This document shows positions 8,940-17,548 of a stretch of 64,000 bases of DNA, one piece after another. Within the stretch, counting starts at the first letter, position 1. The number at the start of each line of letters is the position of its first letter. The notes below the pieces were generated by a model. The model was not told where the DNA came from. It ran no database searches and saw nothing but the letters and a program-made list of their open reading frames with translations. Made by a program: the position numbers and the translations under genes. The DNA is from Ruania alba (GTDB taxonomy: Bacteria; Actinomycetota; Actinomycetes; Actinomycetales; Beutenbergiaceae): NCBI RefSeq assembly GCF_900105765.1, contig NZ_FNTX01000002.1, positions 744,001-808,000 on the forward strand. Direction: 5' to 3'.

Positions 8940-9467
8940 ATGTCCGCCGCCGTCCCGACTCCTGGTCCGCGGGTGCCCAGGCCCCCGCAGCCGGTGCGTC
9001 TGAGGCGCTCGTATGCCTCCAGCCTGCCCGTGGTGGACGAGACGTCCGCCGGCGGTCTGGTGGTCTCTGTCCGGGCACGCCGGGCCTACACGGCGATCAT
9101 CGCTCGACGGAATCGTGCCGGACGTCTGGAGTGGTGTCTGCCCAAGGGCCACCTGGAAGGCACCGAGACGGCCGAGCAGGCTGCCGTGCGGGAGATCGCC
9201 GAGGAGACCGGGATCGAAGGGCAGGTGCTGCGCCACCTCGCGACCATCGATTACTGGTTCGCCGGACACGACCGCCGGGTACACAAAGTGGTCCATCACT
9301 ATCTGCTCGAGGCGCTCCGCGGCGAACTGACCATCGAGAACGACCCCGACCACGAGGCCGAGGACGTCGCCTGGGTGTCACTCGCCGACGTGGCCTCCAG
9401 GCTCGCGTATCCCAACGAGCGCCGGGTGGTCGCCACCGCCCGGGACATCCTCGAGGGCCGCGCGTGA
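8940..9467 (+). CDS. NUDIX hydrolase
   Basis: 175 aa from the ATG at 8940; a frame reaching back to 8874 exists but has no support. The NUDIX box is complete: GHLEGTETAEQAAVREIAEETG (about residues 69-90) matches GX5EX7REUXEEXGU. Members hydrolyse a nucleoside diphosphate linked to another moiety; the substrate here is unknown. It stands first in the run NUDIX, DUF6049, murJ, all on the plus strand, and corresponds by position to mutT4 of Mycobacterium tuberculosis. Probably cytoplasmic; likely leaderless. Confidence 0.92.
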   Translation: MSAAVPTPGPRVPRPPQPVRLRRSYASSLPVVDETSAGGLVVSVRARRAYTAIIARRNRAGRLEWCLPKGHLEGTETAEQAAVREIAEETGIEGQVLRHLATIDYWFAGHDRRVHKVVHHYLLEALRGELTIENDPDHEAEDVAWVSLADVASRLAYPNERRVVATARDILEGRA

Positions 9468-9516
9468 CGGGCCGACGGTGATCCGGGGCACGCTCGCGAA
9501 CGACGCTGAGGAGCCG

Positions 9517-11964
9517 ATGATCCGCCCTACCAGGCGTCCCCGCCGGGGACGCAGCGGGCTCGTCTCGTGCTTGGCGGTGCTGCTGACCGTTCTCGGGATG
9601 GTCGGCGGTGTCGTCCTGCCCTTCTCCGCCGCACCGGCCGCCGGTGAGGTGACCGACGGCGAGGTGACCGTGGACCTCACGCAGATCACCCCGGCCGTGA
9701 CTCGCCCAGGCGATGACATCGTGATCGAGGGCGTGCTCGGCAACGGCACCGAGCAGGCCCTCGCGTCTCCGCGCGTACAACTGGTGCTGCAGAAGCACGT
9801 GCCTGCCTCCCGTGCTGCGCTCGATTCGTGGTTCAACGGGGAGAACTCCTTCAACTCCGCCATCCTCACGGTGGAGTACCTCGACGACGTCCCTGCAGGT
9901 GAGGAGGTGCCGTTCACGATCACCCTGCCGGCGGATCGCTCCCCCTTCGACGGGGCCCTGTGGGGGCCGCGCGGTATCGAGGTGCGCGCCGTGGCCGAGG
10001 GAACCGTGGCCGCCGAACGCACCGCTCTGCTCTGGTACCCCGGCGAACCGCAGGTGTCAGCTCCCACCGAGCTGTCGGTGCTGGTGCCGTTCACTCCGAC
10101 CGCGCAGGAATGGTCGGCATCTGTGGCCGAGGACCGCCCCGTCGCCGAGGTGGCCGCAGAACGGCTGGGACCGGTGCTCGAGGAGATGCCGGACGGCGTG
10201 GGATGGGGGATCGACGCGGCCCTGCTGGAGAACCTGCCCGCCGAGAACGGCGAGCAGGACGATCCTGCGGACACCGCCGAGACCACGGAAACCGAGGATG
10301 AACCGGCAACCGAGGCGACCGAGGACGAGTCAACGGACGCCGAGACCGGCGCGCCGACCACGACCGAGGAGACCACGTCCCCCGAGACTGGCGCCACCGG
10401 CACGGCCGGCAGCAGCGAGCCCAGCCCCGACGAGACGACCACCAGCACAGACCCGGCCGGCGAGACCAACGAGGCGACGCCGTCGGACGCTGACCCGGAC
10501 GTGCCGGACAGCACCGGCGATCCCACGCTCACCGACCAGCTCCTCGACGGCGCCGCCCAGCGGGACGTGCTCGCACTCGGATATGCCGATGCCGACCACG
10601 CGGTGCTCACCGGCCCCAGCGGTGCCGAGCTGCTCCAGGCCGGCCGGGACCGCACGGCCGAACTGCTCGCCACGAACGGCATCACCGCCCTGCAGGACGT
10701 CGCCTGGCCTGCCTCCGCTGACCTCGCCTCAGTGACCGCGCTCGCCCAGACCAACACCCGCGCCGTGGTGCTCCCCGCTGACGCGATGCCCACCGCCGTC
10801 CCCCTGAACTACACCCCGTCCGGACGCAGCCTGATCAGTACCGAAGCCGGTGATGTGCAGGCGATGCTCTGGGACGGGCCCCTCTCGGAGACGTTCACCG
10901 CCGAGCTGAGCGACCTGCAGATCCGCCAGTCCGTGCTCGCTCAGACCGCAGTGATCGCCCGGGAACAACCTGCCAACCCCCGCGGGCTGCTCGCCACCCT
11001 GAGCCGGGACGTGGGCACCGACCCGCACGTGATGGCGGCCCTGTCCGAATCCATCACCGCGCTGGAGTCAGCGCCCTGGGTGGAGCTGTCGAACCTGCGC
11101 TCCCTGCTCGGCCGCGCCGACGCCGGGGAGGCGCGCGCGTCGCTGCCCGCGCCCAGTCCCACCGCCCACCTGGATGCCGCGACCGTGGCCCGGCTGGCAC
11201 AAGCCTGGCAGGCAGCAGACGCGTTCGCGGACGTCACCGACGAACCCGCCCGGTTCCGCGACGAGATCGCCCCTCAGGTACTGACCGGCGTATCCAGCAC
11301 TCTGACCAACGCCACAGCCACCCGGAACCAGGTCGTGGACGAGGCATTCGCCGCCGTGGAGCACTTGAGCACCCGCATCGGTGTGGAGCCGGCCAGCGAG
11401 GTGCTGCTGGTCTCCACCTCCGGGGAGATCCCAATCACGCTGGAGAGCACGCTCTCGGTGGGGGCCACGGTGGTGGTGCGGCTGGTGCCCCAGGATCCGT
11501 ATCTGCGCGCGGACGAGACCGTCACTGCCCACATCCCGCCCGGCGAGGCCACGACTGTTCGCCTGCCGGTGACGGCGGTCGCGAACGGCAACGTGGACGT
11601 CTCCGCCGAAGTGCTCACGCCCGCCGACGGGAACGTGCTGGTGACGGCCGATTCGTTCCAGGTACGGGTACGTGCCGACTGGGAGAACATCGGCACGATC
11701 GTGGTGGCCGCGCTGCTCGTGCTCGGGCTCGCGGTCGGGCTGATCCGCACCATCCGCAAGGGTCAGCGCAGGTTCACCCCGGCCACCCCGGCCGCACGGG
11801 CGGCCGCAGCACACGAAGAAACGCCCGACGGCGGCCGTCGCCCCGACCGGGACGCTCACCCCGGCGAGGCGCTCCCCGAGCAGACCGACGATAGCGACCG
11901 CCCGCCCGCAACAGATGAGACCGATGGCGACACTCCGCCGTCGGGCCCGGACGGGAGAACCTGA
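9517..11964 (+). CDS. DUF6049 family secreted/membrane-anchored protein upstream of murJ
   Basis: About 815 aa from the ATG at 9517 (MIRPTRRPRRGRSGLVS), which follows GAGGAG; a GTG at 9478 in frame is possible. A twin-basic N-terminus and a hydrophobic stretch (LAVLLTVLGMVGGVVLPFSAAPAA) make a signal peptide. An acidic Thr/Glu-rich low-complexity insert lies roughly at residues 250-340. One transmembrane helix sits near residue 724-745 (IGTIVVAALLVLGLAVGLI) with a charged cytoplasmic tail. Function is unknown. Its fixed place directly before the lipid II flippase gene in actinobacteria (Rv3909 position) implies a role in the cell envelope. The stop overlaps the murJ start (TGATG), so translation is probably coupled. 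Confidence 0.85.
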   Translation: MIRPTRRPRRGRSGLVSCLAVLLTVLGMVGGVVLPFSAAPAAGEVTDGEVTVDLTQITPAVTRPGDDIVIEGVLGNGTEQALASPRVQLVLQKHVPASRAALDSWFNGENSFNSAILTVEYLDDVPAGEEVPFTITLPADRSPFDGALWGPRGIEVRAVAEGTVAAERTALLWYPGEPQVSAPTELSVLVPFTPTAQEWSASVAEDRPVAEVAAERLGPVLEEMPDGVGWGIDAALLENLPAENGEQDDPADTAETTETEDEPATEATEDESTDAETGAPTTTEETTSPETGATGTAGSSEPSPDETTTSTDPAGETNEATPSDADPDVPDSTGDPTLTDQLLDGAAQRDVLALGYADADHAVLTGPSGAELLQAGRDRTAELLATNGITALQDVAWPASADLASVTALAQTNTRAVVLPADAMPTAVPLNYTPSGRSLISTEAGDVQAMLWDGPLSETFTAELSDLQIRQSVLAQTAVIAREQPANPRGLLATLSRDVGTDPHVMAALSESITALESAPWVELSNLRSLLGRADAGEARASLPAPSPTAHLDAATVARLAQAWQAADAFADVTDEPARFRDEIAPQVLTGVSSTLTNATATRNQVVDEAFAAVEHLSTRIGVEPASEVLLVSTSGEIPITLESTLSVGATVVVRLVPQDPYLRADETVTAHIPPGEATTVRLPVTAVANGNVDVSAEVLTPADGNVLVTADSFQVRVRADWENIGTIVVAALLVLGLAVGLIRTIRKGQRRFTPATPAARAAAAHEETPDGGRRPDRDAHPGEALPEQTDDSDRPPATDETDGDTPPSGPDGRT

Positions 11965-14900
11965 TGGCGGGGCGCTCCGGTCTGGCCGGATCGGCGGCGG
12001 TGATGTTCTCCGGGACATTGGTCTCGCGGTTCCTCGGCGTGCTGCGCAACGCGCTGCTGGTGGCTGCGATCGGAGTGACGGGCAGCGACGCGGCGAACGC
12101 GTTCTCGGTAGCCAACAAACTGCCGAACATCATCTACATGCTCCTCGCCGGCGGGATCCTGAACGCCGTGCTGGTGCCGCAGATCGTGCGAGCGATGCGC
12201 AAGGACGACGGCGGCACCGAGTACGTGAACAGGTTGCTCACCCTGGCCGCCACAGTGATGGGGCTGATCACCCTCGCGCTGACGGCTGCCTCGGGGCTGC
12301 TGATCACGATCTATGCGGAAGCGCTACGCGATGGGCCGTGGATGCCGCTCGCGGTGGCGTTCGCGATGTGGTGCATCCCGCAGCTGTTCTTCTACGGCCT
12401 GTACACACTGCTCGGGCAACTGCTGAACGCGCGCAGCAGCTTCGGCCCCTACATGTGGGCACCCGTGCTGAACAACATCATCTCGATCGCCGGGCTGGTG
12501 GCCTACCTGATCGTGTACGGCTCCTTCGCCACCGATCCGGCGTCAGTGGCGGACTGGGACGCACAACGGATCGCGCTCCTGGCCGGCCCGTGGACGATCG
12601 GGGTGGCGATGCAGGCGTTCATCCTGGTGGTGCCGCTCTATCGCAGCGGGTTCCGGTACCGGCCCACGTGGGGTCTGCGGAACACGGGGTTGCGATCGGC
12701 CGGTCGGGTCGCGATGTGGGCGTTCGCCGCGCTCGCCGTCGGGCAGATCGGCTACCTGGCGATCTCGAACCTCGCGGCGGCCGCCGGTACCCGCAGCGAT
12801 GCGTTGCCTGACCCGGCGAGTGTGGCCGGGAACGCCGCTTACGACAACGCCTTCCTGATCTTCATGCTGCCGCAGTCGTTGATCACCGTCTCACTCGTGA
12901 CGGCGATGTTCACCCGGCTCAGCGAGCACGCCGCGGGCGGGCGCACCTTCCGGGTGCGGGACGACCTCTCCCGCGGGTTGCGCACCCTGGCTGTGTTCAC
13001 TGTGTTCGCCGCGGGGGCGTTCATGGTGCTGGCCATCCCGCTCACCCAGCTGGTGACCTTCGATCAGGCCGACTTCTCGTCCTATCGCGCGGTGGGGCAT
13101 GTGCTGGTGGCGATGCTGGTGGGGCTGCCGGCGATCGCGATCTGGACGATGGCCCAGCGGGTGTACTTCGCCTTCGAGGACGCCCGCTCCCTGTTCTGGA
13201 TCCAGGTGCCGATGGCCGGGATCCAGATCATCGGCAGCGTCGTGGCCTTCCTGACCCTCGAGGTGCAGTGGTGGGTGGTCGGTGCTGGGGCAGCCACGGC
13301 GATCTCGAACACATTCGGCGCGCTCGTGGCCTACCTGGCACTGCGCCGCAAGCTGCCGACCCTGGACGGTGCACGCGTGCTTCGCACCCACCTGCGCGTG
13401 CTGCTCGCCGTGATACCCACCACCTTGCTCGGCTGGGGCGCCCTGCACCTGTGGGGTGTGCAGACCTCGTTCATGGGTGCACTGCTGCGGGTGCTGGTGA
13501 TCGGCGGGGCGATGGGGCTGGGATACCTGGTGCTGCTGCGGCGGCTGCGCGTCTCCGAACTGGATGTGCTCCTCGAACGTGTGGGCGGAATGCTCTCCCC
13601 GCTGACTCGGCGCCTTCAGCCCGTGGCTACCCGCCTCAAGATCAGTGGTCCGTTGCGTACGATGTGGACAAGCATCGTCGGCGGCGAGGGGATTGGAGGG
13701 ACGTCTGTGACGCATGGCACGACGGCGACCCTCGAGCCGGGCGCCACGCTGGCCGATCGCTACGTGCTCCAGGGCCCGCTCCCGACGGACCTGCCGGAGA
13801 CGAGCGTCTGGTCCGGGCACGACGAGATCCTGCAACGCGAGGTCCTGCTCACCGTGGTGCAGGGTGCGCACCGCGAGGAGGCCTTGGATGCGGCCCGGCG
13901 AGCGGCGCTCATCACCGATCCACGGCTGCGTCGCATCATGCGGGTCGGCTCTCACGACGGCACCGGGTTCGTGGTCTCCGACCCGACGCCGGCGCGTTCC
14001 CTCGCTGATCTGGTGAGCGAAGGAAGACTTCCTGCGCCGCAGGCCCGTGCACTCGTGGGTGAGGCGGCAGCGGCGCTGGAACTGTCTCGCAAGCGCGGCG
14101 TGCACCACCTCCACCTGCGGCCCACGGCCCTGCGGGTGACGGACTCCGGCGAGGTCCAGCTCTGCGGCCTCGCGGTCGACGCGGCCCAGGCGGGGATCAC
14201 CTCGACCGACTCGCGCCGTTCAGCGCGCGCTGACGCGATCGACCTGGTCGCCCTGCTCTACACGGCGCTGACCGGCTACTGGCCGGGTGCGCCCGAACGC
14301 GCCGGCGCCTTGCCTGCTGCCCCCCGCAAAGATGGCGCACCCATCCCACCCGGAGACCTGGTCGACGATGTCCCGCACGATCTCGACACGTTGTGTGCAG
14401 TGACGTTCGGCCCGCACGAGGACGGCCCGTTCACCGCCGGCGAGCTGGTGCGCGAGCTGGAGCCATGGGACGGGATCGGATCCGTCACGCCCGTCACCGG
14501 CCCCACCACACCGGCGGTCGGCGACCAGTCCGACGACGAGGCCGACGATGACGACGTCGCTCCGGGCGAACAGGCTCCCGAGAGCAACGCGGCAAGCGCC
14601 GCAGGGGTCAGCCCGGACGACGAGGTCACCGCCAGCAGTGAGAGTGCGACAGCGTCGGAGCCCGGCGCCGCACCCGTTCCGGACTCCAGTGGCTGGCACC
14701 CCCACCCGCCCCCGGCCGACCGTGGACCGGTGTCGTTCTCCACGGTGCTCGAGCCGGGCGAGGAGGCGCCCGCTCCTGGCTATCTCGCACGGCACGTCAG
14801 CGGAGGGAGCACCGTCCTTCCCACGCCCGGCCGCGGCATCGCCGGACGGGAGGCCGCGACCGCACCAGCGGAGCCCCCGTCGGACCAACAGCCGAGGAAC

Positions 14901-15914
14901 GAGGCGGGATCCGATCCGACATCGCCAGAAGCCACGAGCGTGTTGCCCGCCGCGCGACCGGACCAGCGTGTCCCCGAGGAGGCGCCGAGCTCCGAGCCGG
15001 ATGGTCCTGCGCAGGCAACAGCTCCCGAAGCAGCTGCCGTCCCTCCGGCACGACGCCCATTGCCCCCGACACTCGGATGGGACGACCCCACCGGGACCTC
15101 GGACCGGCCTGCTCCGCCGACCGCCCCCGCCCGACCGGCCGTCACCGCAGCCGGTGTAGGGACCGCACTGACCGGGATACTGGCCGGCGTCGGCGCTCGG
15201 ATCAAGGCCGGTGTGCGCAGCCGGCTCGTCCGCGAGACAGAGGGAGAGGATGGCCCGCAGGAGCGGTTCAATCCCACCCCGATCGTCATCTTCGTCATGG
15301 TCTCCGTGGTCGTCGTGGCCACGATCCTGGCGATCGGTTCGCTCCGGGACGCGTCAACTGCCTTCGATCCGGGTGAGTACACCCGCGAGCCGACACCCAC
15401 CGCGACCGAGCCCAGTGAGGAACCCAGCGAAGAGCCGACGACGCCGGAGCCCACCGAAGAACCGACACCGGAGCCCACCCGCCAGGCCGCTATCGACATC
15501 GACGAAGGGCGCTCGCTCGACCCATCCACCGGTGTGGGTGACAACGAGAACCTGGCGCGTTTCGCCGTCGACGGTGACCCGGAGACCACCTGGGACTCAC
15601 TCCGGTACGACAACCCCGAGTACGGCATGAAGGACGGCCTGGGCTACGCCGTCGTGCTCTCTCAGACCGCGACCGTGACATCGGTGACCGTTGACGTTCA
15701 GGGAGCCGGAGGCGTTCTGCAGATCCGCAGTACCGAGCCTGACGACCCGAGCGGCGGCGAGGTTCTCGCCGAGGGCGAGATGGGGCCGGAAACCACCTAT
15801 GAGCTCTCCACCCCCACCGAACTGGACACCATCGTGCTCTGGTTTCCGGAGCTCCCGGTGGCCGAGTCCGACGGACGGAACCGGATCGAGCTGGCCGAGA
15901 TCACCGTGAACTGA
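11964..15914 (+). CDS. murJ: Lipid II flippase MurJ with pseudokinase and extracellular C-terminal domains
   Basis: A 1316-aa protein. Residues ~1-525 form the multi-pass MurJ/MviN core, starting with FSGTLVSRFLGVLRNALLV. Residues ~590-840 are a kinase-like domain without catalytic residues: the beta-3 Lys is absent, the HRD site reads HLHLRPTAL and no DFG is seen. An acidic and Pro-rich linker follows, then a single membrane helix (IVIFVMVSVVVVATILAIGSL, ~1106-1126), a Thr/Glu/Pro stalk and an extracellular beta domain of ~150 aa resembling a discoidin/carbohydrate-binding fold. This matches mycobacterial MviN (Rv3910), whose phosphorylated pseudokinase recruits FhaA. It moves lipid II across the membrane for peptidoglycan synthesis. 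Domain identities come from family knowledge; the missing kinase residues are seen directly. Confidence 0.93.
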   Translation: MAGRSGLAGSAAVMFSGTLVSRFLGVLRNALLVAAIGVTGSDAANAFSVANKLPNIIYMLLAGGILNAVLVPQIVRAMRKDDGGTEYVNRLLTLAATVMGLITLALTAASGLLITIYAEALRDGPWMPLAVAFAMWCIPQLFFYGLYTLLGQLLNARSSFGPYMWAPVLNNIISIAGLVAYLIVYGSFATDPASVADWDAQRIALLAGPWTIGVAMQAFILVVPLYRSGFRYRPTWGLRNTGLRSAGRVAMWAFAALAVGQIGYLAISNLAAAAGTRSDALPDPASVAGNAAYDNAFLIFMLPQSLITVSLVTAMFTRLSEHAAGGRTFRVRDDLSRGLRTLAVFTVFAAGAFMVLAIPLTQLVTFDQADFSSYRAVGHVLVAMLVGLPAIAIWTMAQRVYFAFEDARSLFWIQVPMAGIQIIGSVVAFLTLEVQWWVVGAGAATAISNTFGALVAYLALRRKLPTLDGARVLRTHLRVLLAVIPTTLLGWGALHLWGVQTSFMGALLRVLVIGGAMGLGYLVLLRRLRVSELDVLLERVGGMLSPLTRRLQPVATRLKISGPLRTMWTSIVGGEGIGGTSVTHGTTATLEPGATLADRYVLQGPLPTDLPETSVWSGHDEILQREVLLTVVQGAHREEALDAARRAALITDPRLRRIMRVGSHDGTGFVVSDPTPARSLADLVSEGRLPAPQARALVGEAAAALELSRKRGVHHLHLRPTALRVTDSGEVQLCGLAVDAAQAGITSTDSRRSARADAIDLVALLYTALTGYWPGAPERAGALPAAPRKDGAPIPPGDLVDDVPHDLDTLCAVTFGPHEDGPFTAGELVRELEPWDGIGSVTPVTGPTTPAVGDQSDDEADDDDVAPGEQAPESNAASAAGVSPDDEVTASSESATASEPGAAPVPDSSGWHPHPPPADRGPVSFSTVLEPGEEAPAPGYLARHVSGGSTVLPTPGRGIAGREAATAPAEPPSDQQPRNEAGSDPTSPEATSVLPAARPDQRVPEEAPSSEPDGPAQATAPEAAAVPPARRPLPPTLGWDDPTGTSDRPAPPTAPARPAVTAAGVGTALTGILAGVGARIKAGVRSRLVRETEGEDGPQERFNPTPIVIFVMVSVVVVATILAIGSLRDASTAFDPGEYTREPTPTATEPSEEPSEEPTTPEPTEEPTPEPTRQAAIDIDEGRSLDPSTGVGDNENLARFAVDGDPETTWDSLRYDNPEYGMKDGLGYAVVLSQTATVTSVTVDVQGAGGVLQIRSTEPDDPSGGEVLAEGEMGPETTYELSTPTELDTIVLWFPELPVAESDGRNRIELAEITVN

Positions 15915-15979
15915 GCAAGAACCGCCGCTGACCATTGGTCGACGATCGTGGACACAGTCTGAGACTGCCCGCGACCACC

Positions 15980-16005
15980 GGAACATTCACCGACCGGGCA
16001 TGGTT
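15980..16005 (+). promoter_or_regulatory. SigR/SigH-type promoter for trxBA
   Basis: GGAAC at 15980-15984, exactly 18 bases, then GTT at 16003-16005, which is the GGAAY-N18-GTT consensus of the thiol-oxidative-stress sigma factor SigR (Streptomyces) / SigH (mycobacteria). It lies 33 bases before the trxB start. trxBA is a classical member of that regulon, so this is probably the disulfide-stress promoter. Confidence 0.75.
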
Positions 16006-16038
16006 AAGTCAGGCAGTGCCCCAACCTGAAGGACATTC

Positions 16039-17031
16039 ATGACCGACGCAGCACAAGTCCACGAAGTGATCATCATCGGCTCCGGACCCTCCGGGTATAC
16101 AGCCGCCGTGTACGCCGCCCGAGCCGGACTTGCCCCCGTGGTCTTCGCCGGCGCGATCACCGCGGGTGGTGCGTTGATGAACACCACCGAGGTGGAGAAC
16201 TTTCCCGGGTTCCCGGACGCCGTGATGGGCCCGGACCTGATGGAGAAGATGCGCGAGCAGGCTGAGCGGTTCGGCGCCGATATTCGCTATGAGGACGTCG
16301 CGTCGGTCGACCTGGACGGCGCGGTGAAGACCGTGATCAACGACGACGATGAAACGTTCCGTGCACGGACCGTGATCCTCTCCACCGGTTCGGCCTACAA
16401 GGAGCTCGGCCTGCCGGAGGAGAAGACATTCTCCGGGCGTGGCGTGAGCTGGTGCGCCACATGTGACGGTTTCTTCTTCCGGGATCAGGACATCCTGGTG
16501 ATCGGGGGCGGAGACTCCGCGATGGAGGAGGCGCTCTTCCTCACCCGGTTCGGACGCACCGTCACCGTCGTGCACCGCCGCGACGAGTTGCGTGCCTCCA
16601 AGATCATGGCCGACCGGGCGTTGGCGGACCCGAAGATCTCCTTCGCATGGAACAGCGAGGTGGCCGCGATCCAAGGCGACCAGAAGGTCAGCCGTGTGAC
16701 CCTGCGGGACACCGTCACCGGGGAGACGCGCGAAGTCGAGGCATCCGGCGTGTTCGTGGCCATCGGACACCTGCCGCGCACTGAGCTTGTGGTCGGACAG
16801 GTGACCTTGAACGAGGAGGGGTACATCGACGTCGAACACCCCAGCACCCGCACCAATATTCCCGGTGTGTTCGCTGCAGGTGACGTCGTGGATCACCACT
16901 ACCGGCAAGCTGTCACGGCAGCCGGCACCGGCTGCTCTGCCGCGCTCGACGCTGAGCGGTACCTGGCTGCACTCGACGCTGCGCCCGCAGCACCCGCGGC
17001 GGCGGACGCAGCCGCCACTCTCGTCAACTAG
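16039..17031 (+). CDS. trxB: Thioredoxin-disulfide reductase
   Basis: A 330-aa FAD flavoprotein that reduces thioredoxin with NADPH. Visible motifs: FAD-binding [10 protein letters not shown] (about residue 15), redox-active CATC in [11 protein letters not shown] (~residue 138), NADPH-binding [14 protein letters not shown] (~155-168) and the C-terminal FAD motif [21 protein letters not shown]. The start ATG at 16039 has GAAGGAC upstream. trxA follows after 28 bases, so the two form an operon. The C-terminus has a short Ala/Pro tail. sigM and its anti-sigma gene, which separate murJ from trxB in mycobacteria, are not present here. Confidence 0.97.
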   Translation: MTDAAQVHEVIIIGSGPSGYTAAVYAARAGLAPVVFAGAITAGGALMNTTEVENFPGFPDAVMGPDLMEKMREQAERFGADIRYEDVASVDLDGAVKTVINDDDETFRARTVILSTGSAYKELGLPEEKTFSGRGVSWCATCDGFFFRDQDILVIGGGDSAMEEALFLTRFGRTVTVVHRRDELRASKIMADRALADPKISFAWNSEVAAIQGDQKVSRVTLRDTVTGETREVEASGVFVAIGHLPRTELVVGQVTLNEEGYIDVEHPSTRTNIPGVFAAGDVVDHHYRQAVTAAGTGCSAALDAERYLAALDAAPAAPAAADAAATLVN

Positions 17032-17059
17032 CCAACACCCCCGAACCTGAGGAGACGCC

Positions 17060-17386
17060 ATGGGCGCCATCAACGCCACCAGCGATGCCACCTTCCGCAG
17101 CGATGTGCTCGAAGCCGACAAGCCGGTCGTTGTGGACTTCTGGGCCGACTGGTGCGGGCCGTGCAAGCAGTTTGCACCGATCCTCGAGGAGATCGCGGCC
17201 GAGAACGCAGAGAAGATCTCGGTGTTCAAGCTTGATGTGGACGCCAACCCTGAGACCACGGCGGCCTACAGCGTGGTCTCTATCCCCACCATCAACATCT
17301 ACTCCGGCGGTGAGCTGGTGAAGTCGGTGGTGGGTTCGCGCCCGAAGAAGGCATTCCTCGCGGAGATCGAAGAGTTCCTGGGCTGA
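17060..17386 (+). CDS. trxA: Thioredoxin
   Basis: A 108-aa thioredoxin with the active site WADWCGPCKQFAP (about residues 28-40) and the cis-Pro loop VVSIPTINIY. It receives electrons from TrxB and reduces protein disulfides in the cytoplasm. The start ATG follows CTGAGGAGACGCC, a good ribosome binding site. It is the last gene of the operon before a strong hairpin. In mycobacteria an amidase gene (cwlM) follows trxC; here the next gene is a convergent giant surface protein. Confidence 0.97.
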   Translation: MGAINATSDATFRSDVLEADKPVVVDFWADWCGPCKQFAPILEEIAAENAEKISVFKLDVDANPETTAAYSVVSIPTINIYSGGELVKSVVGSRPKKAFLAEIEEFLG

Positions 17387-17404
17387 GCCAGCCACACCTG
17401 CACG

Positions 17405-17437
17405 AATGCCCGCGGGCCGATACGGCCCGCGGGCATT
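17405..17437. terminator. Terminator hairpin downstream of trxA
   Basis: Perfect 14-base arms (17405-17418 and 17424-17437, AATGCCCGCGGGCC) around a 5-base loop, 19 bases after the trxA stop. Confidence 0.8.
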
Positions 17438-17438
17438 G

Positions 17439-17483
17439 CTCTGTGCCGGGAGCGTTCCCCTACTGAACACTCCCGGCACAGAG
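17439..17483. terminator. Second inverted repeat between trxA and the convergent giant gene
   Basis: Perfect 14-base arms (CTCTGTGCCGGGAG at 17439-17452 and its complement at 17470-17483) with a 17-base loop. It lies directly after the first hairpin, 66 bases from the stop of the minus-strand giant gene, and probably terminates that gene. Confidence 0.6.
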
Positions 17484-17548
17484 TGGACCGGGCGGAGGCC
17501 CGGGGGGAGAACCGTGCCGGTCCATTCCGACGTGACGCAGCCGTCCCG

